Shown here: piece after piece, positions 35,986 through 45,457 of the stretch
How the letters are laid out: each line of letters starts with the position of its first letter
Numbering within the stretch: the stretch's first letter is position 1
Origin: CAXXOK01 sp963675365
GTDB taxonomy: Bacteria; Bacillota; Clostridia; Christensenellales; Aristaeellaceae
Assembly (NCBI GenBank): GCA_963675365.2
Contig: CAXXVA010000003.1
Coordinates: forward strand, 1,178,001-1,242,000
Reading direction: 5' to 3'
DNA length: 64,000 nt
Made by a program: the position numbers and the translations under genes
The notes under the pieces: model-generated
Told to the model about the DNA's origin: nothing
Databases searched by the model: none
Seen by the model: the letters and a program-made list of their open reading frames with translations, nothing else

Positions 35986-36743
35986 GGCAGCGCCTCCTGT
36001 TCCTCCAGCGCCGCCAACACGTCGGCAAGCGGCAGCTTTTTACAGGGACGCAGCCCCAGGGGGCGCGGGCTGACATGAACGACGCGCGTAGGCGACGCGG
36101 CGATACCGCAGGCGCTGATGCCGAGGTCCGGCGGCGTCAGGCATTTAATCTCCGCCTTTGCCGCACCGCGCAGGCCCGCTATGCTCGGCAGCCGCAGCCT
36201 GTAACTCCATTCGCACAGCGTAACCAGCGCGGGCAGCGCGGCTTTCCAAGTCGTCACGCCGTCCTCGGTCAGCTGTTTAACGGTCAGGGTATCCCCGGCA
36301 ATATCGGCTTTGACGGCGTTGACGACGCACGGAATTTGCATCATGGACGCCAGCATCGGCCCTACCTGACCGGTTTCCCCGTCGGACGCGCGCCTGCCGC
36401 ACAGGATCAGATCAAACCCGCCCAGTTTGTCGGCCGCCGCGCGCAGGCATTTGGCGGTGATCAGCGTATCGGCGCCGGCAAACGCCGGATCCGACAGCAG
36501 CACCGCATGATCCGCGCCGCGCGACAGCGCTTCCCGCAGCATGGACTCCGCACGCATCGGCCCCATGGTGAGTACCGTCGCTTCGCCGCCGTGCGTATCC
36601 CGCAGGGAAAGGCCCAGTTCCAGCGCGCTTTCGTCGGCCAGGTTCATAACCTGCGCGGCAGTCTCCCTTTCCAGCGTAAAATCGCTGGAAAGCTTGACGT
36701 TCATAGTATTCGGAACCTGTTTGAGGCAAATCAGAATCTTCAT
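35982..36743 (-). CDS. etfB: Electron transfer flavoprotein beta subunit (second pair)
   Basis: A 253-residue EtfB. It starts MKILICLKQVPNTMNVKLS, has ADESALELGLSLRD and CGRRASDGETGQVGPMLASMMQIP, the ETF-beta nucleotide-binding loop. It overlaps the FGGY kinase start region and EtfA by 4 bp each, indicating translational coupling. It is distinct in sequence from the EtfB at 42047-42877, so the operon holds two non-identical ETFs rather than a recent duplication. Confidence 0.92.
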   Translation of the reverse strand: MKILICLKQVPNTMNVKLSSDFTLERETAAQVMNLADESALELGLSLRDTHGGEATVLTMGPMRAESMLREALSRGADHAVLLSDPAFAGADTLITAKCLRAAADKLGGFDLILCGRRASDGETGQVGPMLASMMQIPCVVNAVKADIAGDTLTVKQLTEDGVTTWKAALPALVTLCEWSYRLRLPSIAGLRGAAKAEIKCLTPPDLGISACGIAASPTRVVHVSPRPLGLRPCKKLPLADVLAALEEQEALP

Positions 36744-38218
36744 AGCGAATCCTGCAGCTTATGGTAGATCGGCGCAAGCGCCGTAACGATTTCCTTATAC
36801 AGCGCAAACTGCTCCTGGTAAAAGGCCGCGCCCTGCGGATCGGGCAGGGTGACGCCGGACTCGCGTACGCAATGTTTTACAGCGTCGCTATGATCTTTAA
36901 ATACGCCCGCCGCTACGCCCGCGAGCATCGCGCTGCCAAGCGAGCTATCCACATTTTTCACGGTGGTCAGCGGAATATTCAGCATATCGGCCAGAATCTG
37001 CCGCCAGAACGGGCTTTTCATGCCCCCGCCGATCCCCACGGCGGTCTTCGGCGCGATATGCAGGTTTTCAAGCGTCGCGAAGGCGTCCTTCATGGAATAG
37101 CCAACGCCTTCCATCACCGCGCGGTTGAAATGCGCTTTGGTGTGAAACCCGGCGGCTCCCGTAAAGCTTGCGCGCAGTTTGTCGTCCAGGTACGGGGTAA
37201 TTTCGCCCTGCAGGTAGGGATGGAAAAACAGGCCTTCGCTGCCCCGCTTCACGGACGCCGCCTGCGCGTCCATTTCCCGATAGTCGCCGCCGAACGTATC
37301 CCGGTACCAGCGGTAGGAGGTAGCGCAGCTTTTTGTCGCCGTTCCGGGATACCAAAGACCCTTGACAACGTGCCGGTAGGTAACCAGACAGGGATCGACC
37401 ACCGCGTGGTCCGTAACCGTGCAGATACGCCCCGCCGTCGCCAGCTTGACGGTCGCCTGCCCTTTTCGCACTGCGCCAGCGGCGTATACTTCCATCACCG
37501 TGTCGGTCGCGCCCGCGATCACCATGGTTTCGCCGGTCAGTCCCGTGTCTTCCCGCGCCTGCCTGGTCAGCGGAGACATTGCCTGGGTGGGTTCCACCAG
37601 CGGCGGCATGATGGTGGGATCAATTCCAGCCAAGCCGCACAGGGTTTCCGACCACCGATTGTTCTGAACGTCCAGCAGCAAAAAGCCCATAGCGTCGATA
37701 TGATCGGTAACATAATCTCCGGTCAGACGGTAGCGCACATAGTCCTTCATCGCCAGAACTTTTTTTACCCTGCGCAGCGTGTCCGGTTCGTGTTCTTTCA
37801 GCCACATCATCTGCGGCAGCGTCCATAAGCTGGAAACGCTGTTATAGCATACGTGCATAATGTCTTCGGCCATGCTGCTTTTCAACTGGGCCGCCTGGTC
37901 GCGCGCACGCGCGTCCGTCCAGTAAATCGCGCGGCGGACGGGCTGATCCTTCTCGTCCATCAGCACAGCCGTATGCGTCGCGCCGTCCAGCGCCAGCGCG
38001 GCGATATCCCTCGGATCGATTCCCGAAATCTTAAGAATCTCCCGGATATTGCCCACGAACGCCTCGTAGCTGTCCTGCGGATCCTGCTCGGCCCAGCCGT
38101 TGTGCGGATAATACGTAGGGTATTCCCGGCTCGTCGTCGCTACGACCGCGCCGTCTTCCCCAAGCAGCGTCGCCTTGGACGAACTGCCGCCGAAATCGAC
38201 CCCCAGCAGATATTTCAT
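36740..38218 (-). CDS. FGGY family carbohydrate kinase (second)
   Basis: A 492-residue kinase starting at ATG 38218 behind GGGAGGTG; a longer frame into larA is spurious. MKYLLGVDFGGSSSKATLLGEDG is the phosphate-1 loop, HNGWAEQDPQDSYEAF the substrate-side Trp-Glu region, VIAGATDTVMEVYAAGAV and VGIGGGMKSPFWRQILADML the C-terminal motifs. It is closest in pattern to xylulokinase-like enzymes. Together with the PfkB kinase the operon has two sugar kinases, suggesting either two entry sugars or two phosphorylation steps. It overlaps larA by 4 bp. Confidence 0.88.
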   Translation of the reverse strand: MKYLLGVDFGGSSSKATLLGEDGAVVATTSREYPTYYPHNGWAEQDPQDSYEAFVGNIREILKISGIDPRDIAALALDGATHTAVLMDEKDQPVRRAIYWTDARARDQAAQLKSSMAEDIMHVCYNSVSSLWTLPQMMWLKEHEPDTLRRVKKVLAMKDYVRYRLTGDYVTDHIDAMGFLLLDVQNNRWSETLCGLAGIDPTIMPPLVEPTQAMSPLTRQAREDTGLTGETMVIAGATDTVMEVYAAGAVRKGQATVKLATAGRICTVTDHAVVDPCLVTYRHVVKGLWYPGTATKSCATSYRWYRDTFGGDYREMDAQAASVKRGSEGLFFHPYLQGEITPYLDDKLRASFTGAAGFHTKAHFNRAVMEGVGYSMKDAFATLENLHIAPKTAVGIGGGMKSPFWRQILADMLNIPLTTVKNVDSSLGSAMLAGVAAGVFKDHSDAVKHCVRESGVTLPDPQGAAFYQEQFALYKEIVTALAPIYHKLQDSL

Positions 38219-39498
38219 TGGCTCACCTCCCGCACAATCACGCCGACGCCGTCGGGAATCACGGTCACGGTGGACGTTTCCCCCAGCTTTCGGGTCGCTT
38301 CGTAAAGCGCCGTGTTGACGTCCGGCATCCAGGTCATGTGCATCGCTTCGATCAGGGAACGGTTTTCCTCGCCGGTAACGAAATAACAATCGGCTTTGAG
38401 CAGCACCCGCGAAAGAATCTGCGCTTCCCACTGGTCCATCTGTGTTTGCTCCGGCGGAACATTTTCAATATCGCCGGCAACCTGCGCGGCGTCCCTCCGG
38501 TCCGCAAACCAGCGGTAGAAGGCTTCGCCCCCATGCCCGTCGGCCAGCGCCGCACATAGGATGATGACGCCGCCCTTCCGTACGCAAGCTTCCGCGGCAG
38601 TCATGCCCTTGACAGACTGGTACACATTCTGATCCAGCGGATACCCTCCGTTGGAGCTGACCGCGATATCGGAAACCACGGCGTCCACATGTGTCAGCTC
38701 CAAGCTCAGCGCGCAGCCCTGCGTATGGGCTTTTTCCGGTTCGCCCGCCACCGCGGCGATCACGCGTTTGTCCGCGTCGATGAGAACGTTTAGGATAAAT
38801 CGCAGCTTGGCCGCTTTAGCCGCATAAAGCATGTCGCGGTGAATGGGATTGCCGGTCATGTTCCCTTGCCTTGCAAGGGGGCTTGCAAGAAACTTTGCGT
38901 TATGATTGTACAGTACCGTCTCTTTGGCGGCAACGCCCGGCAGGATGCTCTTGCGCCCGCCGGAAAAACCAGCGAAGAAATGCGGCTCGATTAACCCCTC
39001 CGCAACCACCAGGTCCGCCCATTGCACCAGCTTGTTCAGCCGCAGGCTGCCGCCGGACGGAAGCACGCCGCACGAAATCATGTCTTCGTTCTTTTCCGCG
39101 TCGTGCACTACGATCGTTTCGCGGTCAACAATCCCGTCGCCGAATTTCATGCGCAATTCCGCTTCCGTCGTCCGGCGGTGCATGCCGGTGGCGATAAGGA
39201 TGCGGACGTCCGCATCGGGGTTTTCGCCGCGTATCTCTTCCAGGAGCAACGGCATGGTTATCAGGCTTGGCACAGGGCGGGTGTGATCGCTGGTGATAAC
39301 AAGGATCTTCCGCTTGCCTTTGGCCATCTCGCTCAGCCGCGGGGACGCGACGGGATTCTCAAGCGCCTCCCGCACAATCCCGCCCTGATCCGGCGTGCCG
39401 ATTTCCGTATGGCGCGGAACGATCACCGCGCGCAGGCGGGCGTCGTCCACCGTCAAATCCTGCGTGCCCTTGCCATAAGGAATGGAAATCATCGTCAT
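38215..39498 (-). CDS. larA: LarA family nickel-pincer racemase/epimerase
   Basis: A 427-residue LarA homologue. Residues matching the active site of Lactiplantibacillus LarA are all present at nearly the same numbers: DHTRP (71-75), His107 in TGMHR, His173 in EPHFF, Lys183 in GGRKSI and His199 in YNHN. LarA uses a nickel pincer nucleotide to racemise lactate; homologues act on other 2-hydroxyacids, including sugar acids. It lies one base after the GlcD-like gene and beside EtfAB, like LctE of Acetobacterium. The cofactor genes larB, larC and larE are not in this window. Confidence 0.85.
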   Translation of the reverse strand: MTMISIPYGKGTQDLTVDDARLRAVIVPRHTEIGTPDQGGIVREALENPVASPRLSEMAKGKRKILVITSDHTRPVPSLITMPLLLEEIRGENPDADVRILIATGMHRRTTEAELRMKFGDGIVDRETIVVHDAEKNEDMISCGVLPSGGSLRLNKLVQWADLVVAEGLIEPHFFAGFSGGRKSILPGVAAKETVLYNHNAKFLASPLARQGNMTGNPIHRDMLYAAKAAKLRFILNVLIDADKRVIAAVAGEPEKAHTQGCALSLELTHVDAVVSDIAVSSNGGYPLDQNVYQSVKGMTAAEACVRKGGVIILCAALADGHGGEAFYRWFADRRDAAQVAGDIENVPPEQTQMDQWEAQILSRVLLKADCYFVTGEENRSLIEAMHMTWMPDVNTALYEATRKLGETSTVTVIPDGVGVIVREVSQ

Positions 39499-39499
39499 G

Positions 39500-40897
39500 T
39501 CAAATCACCTTACCGGGGTTTAAGATACCGTTGGGATCAAACACAGCCTTGATGCCGCGCATCAGTTCAATCTGGCGCGCACCCAGGCTTTCTTCCAGAA
39601 ATCCTCGCTTAGCGTGTCCTACGCCGTGCTCGCCGCTCACCTCGCCCGAAAGCTTCCGGGCCTCTTCGTAAAGCGCGTTCATAACCGCCTGCACCTTCTC
39701 CTGCCAAAGCGTTTCGTGCAGATCGTCCTGGCAGGCGTAGATGTGCAGGTTACCGTCGCCGGCGTGCCCGAAGGAGCAGATGCGCACGCCCTGCCGTTTG
39801 CCGATCTGGATGCTCTTTTTCACGAACACCGCGATCTGGTCGCGCGGAACGACGACGTCGCACTCGTCCATGCTCGGCGTACCGGACTTGATCGCCTCCA
39901 GAAACGCGCCGCGCGCATTCCAGATGCTTTCCTTGCGCTCGTCGGTATCGGCCAGCAGCACGTCTTTAGCGCCAAGGCTCAACACCAGATCGGTTAAAAC
40001 GGCGACCGACGGCTGCAGCGCGTCGGTGCTCGCTCCGTCCAGGCGCACCAGCAAGTACGCGTCGGCGCTGGTATCGGGGAACTGCTTGCCCAGATAGGTC
40101 TCCGCGCTTTTGATGACCTCGTGTTCCATAAACTCCACGGCAGTCGGCTCGCAGCCGCAGGCGAGCAACTCCGGCACCGCCCCGATGCATTTGTCCAGGT
40201 CGTCGAATGGAATCAGCAGCGAGAGGTTCACCTTGGGCTCGGGGATCAGTTTGACCGTCAGCTTGGTCAGAAACCCCAGCGTGCCTTCGCTGCCAACCAT
40301 CAGTTGCACCAGGCTGTAACCGCTGGAGGTTTTGACGTTCTTGCCGCCGAGCGTCAGCACTTCGCCGTCGGCCAGCACCACTTCCATGCCTAAAACGTAA
40401 TCGCGCGTCACGCCGTAACGCACGGCGCGCATGCCGCCCGCGTTGGTCATGGCGTTGCCGCCCATGGTCGCGGTCTTTTCGCCGGGATCCGGCGGATAAA
40501 ACAGACCCGTGCTCTCCAGCGCTTTGGGGAATTCCATCAGCAGCACGCCCGGTTCCACTGTCGCGGTCATATTATGCGTGTCCACCTCGAGCACGCGCTT
40601 CATTTTCTCGGTGGACAGCACCACGCCGCCGCCCTTGGCCACGCAGCCGCCGCAAAGCCCTGTGCCGGTGCCGCGCGGAATGACGGCGATATTCCGCTCA
40701 TTGCAGTGTTTGAGCACAGCGCTCACCTCGTCGGTCGAGAGCGCTTGCAGCACTGCGTCGGGCATGTAGTGGCCGTACTCGGTCATCTCGTCGTGGTCGT
40801 AGTCCTCGCTGATGGCCTTACCGTAAAACACGCGGCCGGGCATCAGCGCTTCGAAAAACGCAACGTCCGACTGATTTATGGTCTGAAAAGGCTTCAT
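39500..40897 (-). CDS. FAD-linked 2-hydroxyacid (D-lactate/glycolate) dehydrogenase
   Basis: A 465-residue GlcD/LctD-type flavoprotein. The PCMH FAD-binding domain holds VIPRGTGTGLCGGCVAKGGGVVLS and GGNAMTNAGGMRAVRYGVTRDYV; the C-terminal oxidase domain has SFGHAGDGNLHIY and EVSGEHGVGHAKRGFL, both conserved for the active-site His and FAD. It overlaps the ferredoxin-domain EtfA by 4 bp, reproducing the lctB-lctC-lctD order. It should oxidise lactate or a related 2-hydroxyacid with electrons passed to EtfAB. Confidence 0.9.
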   Translation of the reverse strand: MKPFQTINQSDVAFFEALMPGRVFYGKAISEDYDHDEMTEYGHYMPDAVLQALSTDEVSAVLKHCNERNIAVIPRGTGTGLCGGCVAKGGGVVLSTEKMKRVLEVDTHNMTATVEPGVLLMEFPKALESTGLFYPPDPGEKTATMGGNAMTNAGGMRAVRYGVTRDYVLGMEVVLADGEVLTLGGKNVKTSSGYSLVQLMVGSEGTLGFLTKLTVKLIPEPKVNLSLLIPFDDLDKCIGAVPELLACGCEPTAVEFMEHEVIKSAETYLGKQFPDTSADAYLLVRLDGASTDALQPSVAVLTDLVLSLGAKDVLLADTDERKESIWNARGAFLEAIKSGTPSMDECDVVVPRDQIAVFVKKSIQIGKRQGVRICSFGHAGDGNLHIYACQDDLHETLWQEKVQAVMNALYEEARKLSGEVSGEHGVGHAKRGFLEESLGARQIELMRGIKAVFDPNGILNPGKVI

Positions 40898-42081
40898 GCG
40901 CTCGCCTCCTTCAGTTTCCGAGTCAGCTCCGGCAATACCTCGTACAGATCGCCCACGATCGCCACGTGCGCCACCTGGAAAATCGGCGCGTCTGGATCGG
41001 AATTAATGGCGATAATACGGTCGGACTGGTTCATGCACGCGGCGAACTGGATCGCCCCGCTGACGCCGCAGGTAATGATGAGCTTGGGACGCACTGTGCG
41101 CCCGGAAAGCCCGATCTGCCGGTCGTTGCCGCACCAGCCCTTTTCAGCCAGCGGGCGCGAAACCGCCCAGTCGCCGCCCAGAAGCCGCGCGGCTTCCTGA
41201 ATCAGCTTCAGATCCGCTTCCTTTTGCAGGCCGCGCCCGCCGACGACCAGGATATCCGCGTCGGAAATGGTCTTGCCCGCGGGTACCGGTTCGGTACGCA
41301 CATGCGTAACCAGGGACTCCGCAACGCCCTTTGGCAGTTTCCGGTGCGTGATCCCGCCCGACGCCGTTTCCTCGCGTACGGGGGCGTCCATCACCTTATA
41401 ACGTACCGTAGCAAACTGAGGACGGGTGTTGGTTGTTACGATCTGCGCCATGATGTTGCCGCCGAACGCGGGGCGGATCTGCACTAAATCGGTGTTTTCA
41501 CGCATCATCAGGCGCGTGCAGTCCGCCGTGAGCCCCGTATGAAAACGGGTGGACAGCCGGGGCGCCAGGCTGCGGCCCAAAGAGGTCGCGCCCACCAGCA
41601 CCACGCTGGGTTTGACGGTTTTGATATAGTCTTCCACGCACGAGGCGAATGCGTCCGCGCGGAAATAGGAAAGCGCGGGGTCGTCGTATACGGCCACCTC
41701 GCTGACGCCGTAATGCAGCAGTTCATCGGCAAACGCGCCTACGCCGCAGCCGACCAGCACAGTTTTCACCTTGAAGTTCAAAGGTTTCGCCAGTTCCCGG
41801 GCTTTTCCGATCAGCTCCAGGCTGACCGGGTGCAGCCGTCCGCCGGACACCTCCGCAAACACCAGGATATCGTTCCAGAGCGTTTTATCGACGCTTTTCT
41901 GCTTGGTTTCCAGACGCAGGATAGCCTTCTGCGGGCAGGCTTTGACGCACAGTCCGCACACCTTGCAGGCGGCGTTGATCTCCGGCATACCGCCGATCAT
42001 ATCAATCGCGGCAAAGGGACAGGCCTCCGCGCACTTCCCGCAGCGATTACATTTTCTCTCCAAGATCGCAATTTGCGGCAT
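40894..42081 (-). CDS. etfA: Electron transfer flavoprotein alpha subunit with two-cluster ferredoxin domain
   Basis: A 395-residue fusion. Residues ~5-60 form a 2[4Fe-4S] ferredoxin: CNRCGKCAEACP and CKVCGLCVKACP. The ETF-alpha domains follow, ending with VVGGRGLQKE, QIGLSGRTVRPKL, ITCGVSGAIQF and INSDPDAPIF. This layout matches LctC of the Acetobacterium lactate dehydrogenase/ETF complex, which couples NAD reduction by lactate to oxidation of reduced ferredoxin. The ATG at 42081 follows GGGAGGTG and overlaps the end of etfB by 35 bp. Confidence 0.93.
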   Translation of the reverse strand: MPQIAILERKCNRCGKCAEACPFAAIDMIGGMPEINAACKVCGLCVKACPQKAILRLETKQKSVDKTLWNDILVFAEVSGGRLHPVSLELIGKARELAKPLNFKVKTVLVGCGVGAFADELLHYGVSEVAVYDDPALSYFRADAFASCVEDYIKTVKPSVVLVGATSLGRSLAPRLSTRFHTGLTADCTRLMMRENTDLVQIRPAFGGNIMAQIVTTNTRPQFATVRYKVMDAPVREETASGGITHRKLPKGVAESLVTHVRTEPVPAGKTISDADILVVGGRGLQKEADLKLIQEAARLLGGDWAVSRPLAEKGWCGNDRQIGLSGRTVRPKLIITCGVSGAIQFAACMNQSDRIIAINSDPDAPIFQVAHVAIVGDLYEVLPELTRKLKEASA

Positions 42082-42877
42082 GCTGCACCTCCCTGTCCGC
42101 AATGTATTTCCAGGCTTTCAGCGCGTTATACAGCCTTTCGCCGCAGCCGTCCCCTGTCCAGGTTTCCTTTTGAACGTCGTTTTCAGGCGGAAAGATGCGC
42201 TCCACCTGCGTGGGGCTGCCTGACAAGCCGTAATGTTCCGGGTCCTTGTCCAAAAAGTCGTCCATCGTGAGGATGTGAACGGGTTTGTCCCGGACTTCCT
42301 TTTCACGCTTGAGAGACGGCAATCGCGGCATGAAGATATCCTGCTCCACGGTCACCAAGCAGGGAAAGGGCATGTGCGCGGTTTCGATCACGTCCTGCAA
42401 CTGCTGTTCCACGTCGACTCCGTCGCCTTTGGGTTCCAAATGGCTGACCCATGCCGCGTGCGGAATTCCCATAAACTCGGCGATCGCCGGGCCGACCTGA
42501 GCGGTATCGCCGTCCGTGGTTTGCTTTCCGCAGAGGATCAGGTCAAAATCGCCCGCGCTGCGAATAGCCTGCGACAGCGTATAGCTCGTCGCCAGTACGT
42601 CCGCGCCGCCGAGTCTGCGGTCGGAAAACACATAGCCGTCGTCCACGCCCATCATATAGGCTTCCTTCACCACGGCCTGCGCCTGCGGCGGCCCCATAGT
42701 GCCGACGGTCACCGCGCCGCCGTAACGTTCCTTCAGCCGCAGCGCCGTCTCCAGCGCAAACAGGTCATACGGGTTCAGCTTGCTTTGAACCCCGGCCCGC
42801 TTCAGCACGCCAGTTTTCTCGTCCACCTGTACCTTGTTGGTCGCGGGTACTTGCTTAATGCATACGAAGATGTTCAT
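42047..42877 (-). CDS. etfB: Electron transfer flavoprotein beta subunit (bifurcating type)
   Basis: A 276-residue EtfB: MNIFVCIKQVPATNKVQVD start, NPYDLFALETALRLKE, and LILCGKQTTDGDTAQVGPAIAEFMGIP. The DTAQVGP loop is typical of electron-bifurcating EtfB proteins, which bind FAD where others bind AMP. The ATG at 42877 has AAGGAA upstream. With the downstream EtfA-ferredoxin fusion and GlcD-like enzyme it would form a confurcating dehydrogenase complex. Confidence 0.92.
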   Translation of the reverse strand: MNIFVCIKQVPATNKVQVDEKTGVLKRAGVQSKLNPYDLFALETALRLKERYGGAVTVGTMGPPQAQAVVKEAYMMGVDDGYVFSDRRLGGADVLATSYTLSQAIRSAGDFDLILCGKQTTDGDTAQVGPAIAEFMGIPHAAWVSHLEPKGDGVDVEQQLQDVIETAHMPFPCLVTVEQDIFMPRLPSLKREKEVRDKPVHILTMDDFLDKDPEHYGLSGSPTQVERIFPPENDVQKETWTGDGCGERLYNALKAWKYIADREVQHAANCDLGEKM

Positions 42878-42914
42878 ATCCGTTTCCTTTTTCAGATGGA
42901 TTGCGGCCCGGCGG

Positions 42915-43997
42915 TCAACAGCGTTCATCCAGGAGTTCAAACAGGTCGGCGTACCGGTAGCCTTCCGGTACGGCCAGGCGGAGCGCTTCCGTGCTCTGTG
43001 GACAGGCGGCGACCAAAACCTTCGCTTTGGTTCGCATCGCGTTTTCCCAGCGGCCCTGTGCGATCTTTTTGGCAACGTCGGGGTGACAGCGGGTGAACAG
43101 CGCGCTGCCGGCGGCGCGCGCCAGATTGCGGTTTTGAAACATTTCGTCGATCTCGCAGCCCATGGCGGTCAGGATATCACGTGCGGGCTGATGCTCTTCC
43201 AGATCGCGGGCCAGGCGGCTGCCGTCATGATAGGTTACCAAAAGCGCTTCTTTTTTGGGTTTCAGCTTGCTCGTTTTGATCAGCTCGTCCGTAAACGCGG
43301 TTGCGGTCACAATTTCCGGTACGTCGACCCCCCAGTCCTTATACTCGTGAAGGAAGAAAGCCGCGTCGTAACTGTCAAGCACAACCATTTTTTTCGCGCC
43401 GGACGCCTTGATGGCTTCGGCCGCTTTTTTCGCCTGTTGCCCAACGTCGTCCACGTACCCCATCAAATCGCCAAAGGTACAGCCGGAGGAGGGTTCGTCC
43501 TTCAGCACGGCAAACGAAACGCCGGCTTTTTTCAACACGCTTAAAAACGCGTCGGCAACGTCCGGCGTGGAATAGCGCGCGGTTTCCCCAAGCCACACCA
43601 GCAAATCGCCGGTCTGGGGAATGCCGTCGAGCTTTACGTCGGTTTTCTTCACACCGTAAATATTGCCGGTCTCGGTCAGCGTATCCAAAAGTTTGACTGT
43701 ACAAGCAGGCGCGATGCCGTCGATAATCGCCTGGGTGCGCGCTTCGCGGATAAAAACCGGCGGTTCGTACCCCGTCGCGCAGTCGTCGGTACAGGCGCCG
43801 CACAGCAGGCACTCGTACATGATTTGCGCGGAACTTTCATCCATGGTCATGCCGCGGTTGAACATCGACACCAAAAGCCCTTTGGCGCGGGGCGTGTTGC
43901 TTTCCTTGCCCGTTGCCAGCTGGACCGGGCAAAGGTGGCGGCACATGAAACAGAAACGACAGGCGTCCGCGTTCTTCTTCGCATTTTCACTAAACAT
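42915..43997 (-). CDS. (Fe-S)-binding protein, GlcF/HdrD-related
   Basis: A 360-residue protein with two N-terminal [4Fe-4S] motifs, CRFCFMCRHLCP (C13, C16, C19, C23) and CLLCGACTDDC (~63-73). The C-terminal part is related to the CCG-type region (YHDGSRLARDLEEHQPARDIL, FTRCHP, AACPQS), although only degenerate CCG boxes are seen. Such subunits pass electrons from GlcD-like flavoproteins. It lies between the FAD oxidase (24-bp gap) and etfB (37-bp gap), so it likely belongs to the same redox complex. Confidence 0.8.
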   Translation of the reverse strand: MFSENAKKNADACRFCFMCRHLCPVQLATGKESNTPRAKGLLVSMFNRGMTMDESSAQIMYECLLCGACTDDCATGYEPPVFIREARTQAIIDGIAPACTVKLLDTLTETGNIYGVKKTDVKLDGIPQTGDLLVWLGETARYSTPDVADAFLSVLKKAGVSFAVLKDEPSSGCTFGDLMGYVDDVGQQAKKAAEAIKASGAKKMVVLDSYDAAFFLHEYKDWGVDVPEIVTATAFTDELIKTSKLKPKKEALLVTYHDGSRLARDLEEHQPARDILTAMGCEIDEMFQNRNLARAAGSALFTRCHPDVAKKIAQGRWENAMRTKAKVLVAACPQSTEALRLAVPEGYRYADLFELLDERC

Positions 43998-44021
43998 TGT
44001 TTTCTTCCTTTCCGTTTCAGC

Positions 44022-45446
44022 TTACAAGCCCAGTTTGAAGGGATTCATGATCCCGTTGGGATCCAGCGACTTTTTCAGCCCTTCCAGCACCTGCATCGCG
44101 GGGCCGTATTGCTCCTTCATCAAGCGGCCGAGCTTGAGGCCGATGCCGTGATGATCGTTGATCACGCCGCCGTGTTCCATCGCGGCGCGGACGCCCGCAT
44201 TCCAAATCTGGTTATGGAGGCGGATGGCTTCCAGCGGATCTTCCGGCGGTTTATCCATGATAAAGCGATCGTAAATCATCGTCCCCCACTCGTACCAGTG
44301 GCTGCAATGGGCAATAAAGCGTACGTCGGGAAAATTATCCTCCACCGCGTGTTTCATGGCCCAGTATATCGTTTCGATGTTCTTATAGGTCGCGATGGTA
44401 TCCATGGTGCCAAACATCTGCGGAATATCCATAATGTGGCCGGGATAGAAGAACGTAATGCGGTTCTTGTACCATTTTTCTCCATACTCGCTGCCCAGAT
44501 CCTGTGCGCCCCATTTCGCGCAGATTTCGCCGACGATTTTCATTTCGATATCGACGATCTCCTTCACGCCCTCCAGCGCAAGATTCATGAAATTGCCCTT
44601 TTGCGCAAACCCGATGACTTCCTTGACGATGCTGGTGGTTTCGGCCTCGTCGAAAAAGCGCAGGATGGACGGCTTGACCTTCTGCATAATATCGCGCCCA
44701 GCCATAATGCCCGAGTGCATATCCGGGAATAGATAGGCGCGGAACTGGCGGTTTTCGGGCTGCGCGAACAGCTTGAACGTCGCCTTGGTAATGACGCCGA
44801 GCGTACCCTCCGAGCCGATAAAGATCTGGTTGAGATCCGGCCCGGCGGCGTGCTTGGGTACCGGTAGCGTATTGATAATATCGCCGTTTGGCAGCACGAT
44901 CTCCATATTAACGCACTGGTCGTCGATCTTGCCGTATTTTGTGGACATGATGCCGATGCCGCGGTGCCCCAGCGCGCCGCCGATGGTACCGCAGGTCAGG
45001 CAGCTTGGGATATGCTGGCAGGAATATCCTTTTTCGTTGGCAAGCCATTCCAGGTGCTGGAAAATCATCCCGCTTTCGGCGGTAATGGTGTTGCTGACCG
45101 TATCGATCTCGATCAGGCGATCCATACGCTTCATATCCAGCAGCAACCCGCCGGACATTGCCAGCGCGCCGCCCTGCGAACCGCTGCCGCCGCCCCAGAT
45201 ATGCACGGGAATTTTATAATAATTGGTGACCTTCATCAGTTTGCTGATTTCCTGGCTGCTGCCCGGCCGCACCACGATATCCGGCATCGGCGGTTTGAGG
45301 CCGCGGTCCGCCCACATGCGGGGAATCCAAAAATAATCCACGCCGTAGGGCAGGCGCTCTCCGTCGCTGGTGGCAACGTTTTCCACTCCGACAATGTCCT
45401 CCAGCTCCGTGCGAATGATATCGCTCATAAAAGCTTTGCGTTCCAT
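44022..45446 (-). CDS. FAD-binding oxidase, GlcD/AGPS-like
   Basis: A 474-residue flavoprotein of the FAD_binding_4 family. The FAD loop is VHIWGGGSGSQGGALAMSGGLLLDM, followed by CGTIGGALGHRGIGIMSTKYG and GSEGTLGVITKATFKLF; the C-terminus has GGVINDHHGIGLKLGRLMKEQYG and LDPNGIMNPFKLG. The INDHHGIG motif recalls alkylglycerone-phosphate synthase and D-2-hydroxyacid oxidases. It is the second FAD oxidase of the operon, distinct from the LctD-like one. ATG 45446 follows AAGGAGAG. Confidence 0.85.
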   Translation of the reverse strand: MERKAFMSDIIRTELEDIVGVENVATSDGERLPYGVDYFWIPRMWADRGLKPPMPDIVVRPGSSQEISKLMKVTNYYKIPVHIWGGGSGSQGGALAMSGGLLLDMKRMDRLIEIDTVSNTITAESGMIFQHLEWLANEKGYSCQHIPSCLTCGTIGGALGHRGIGIMSTKYGKIDDQCVNMEIVLPNGDIINTLPVPKHAAGPDLNQIFIGSEGTLGVITKATFKLFAQPENRQFRAYLFPDMHSGIMAGRDIMQKVKPSILRFFDEAETTSIVKEVIGFAQKGNFMNLALEGVKEIVDIEMKIVGEICAKWGAQDLGSEYGEKWYKNRITFFYPGHIMDIPQMFGTMDTIATYKNIETIYWAMKHAVEDNFPDVRFIAHCSHWYEWGTMIYDRFIMDKPPEDPLEAIRLHNQIWNAGVRAAMEHGGVINDHHGIGLKLGRLMKEQYGPAMQVLEGLKKSLDPNGIMNPFKLGL

Positions 45447-45457
45447 GCTCTCTCTCC

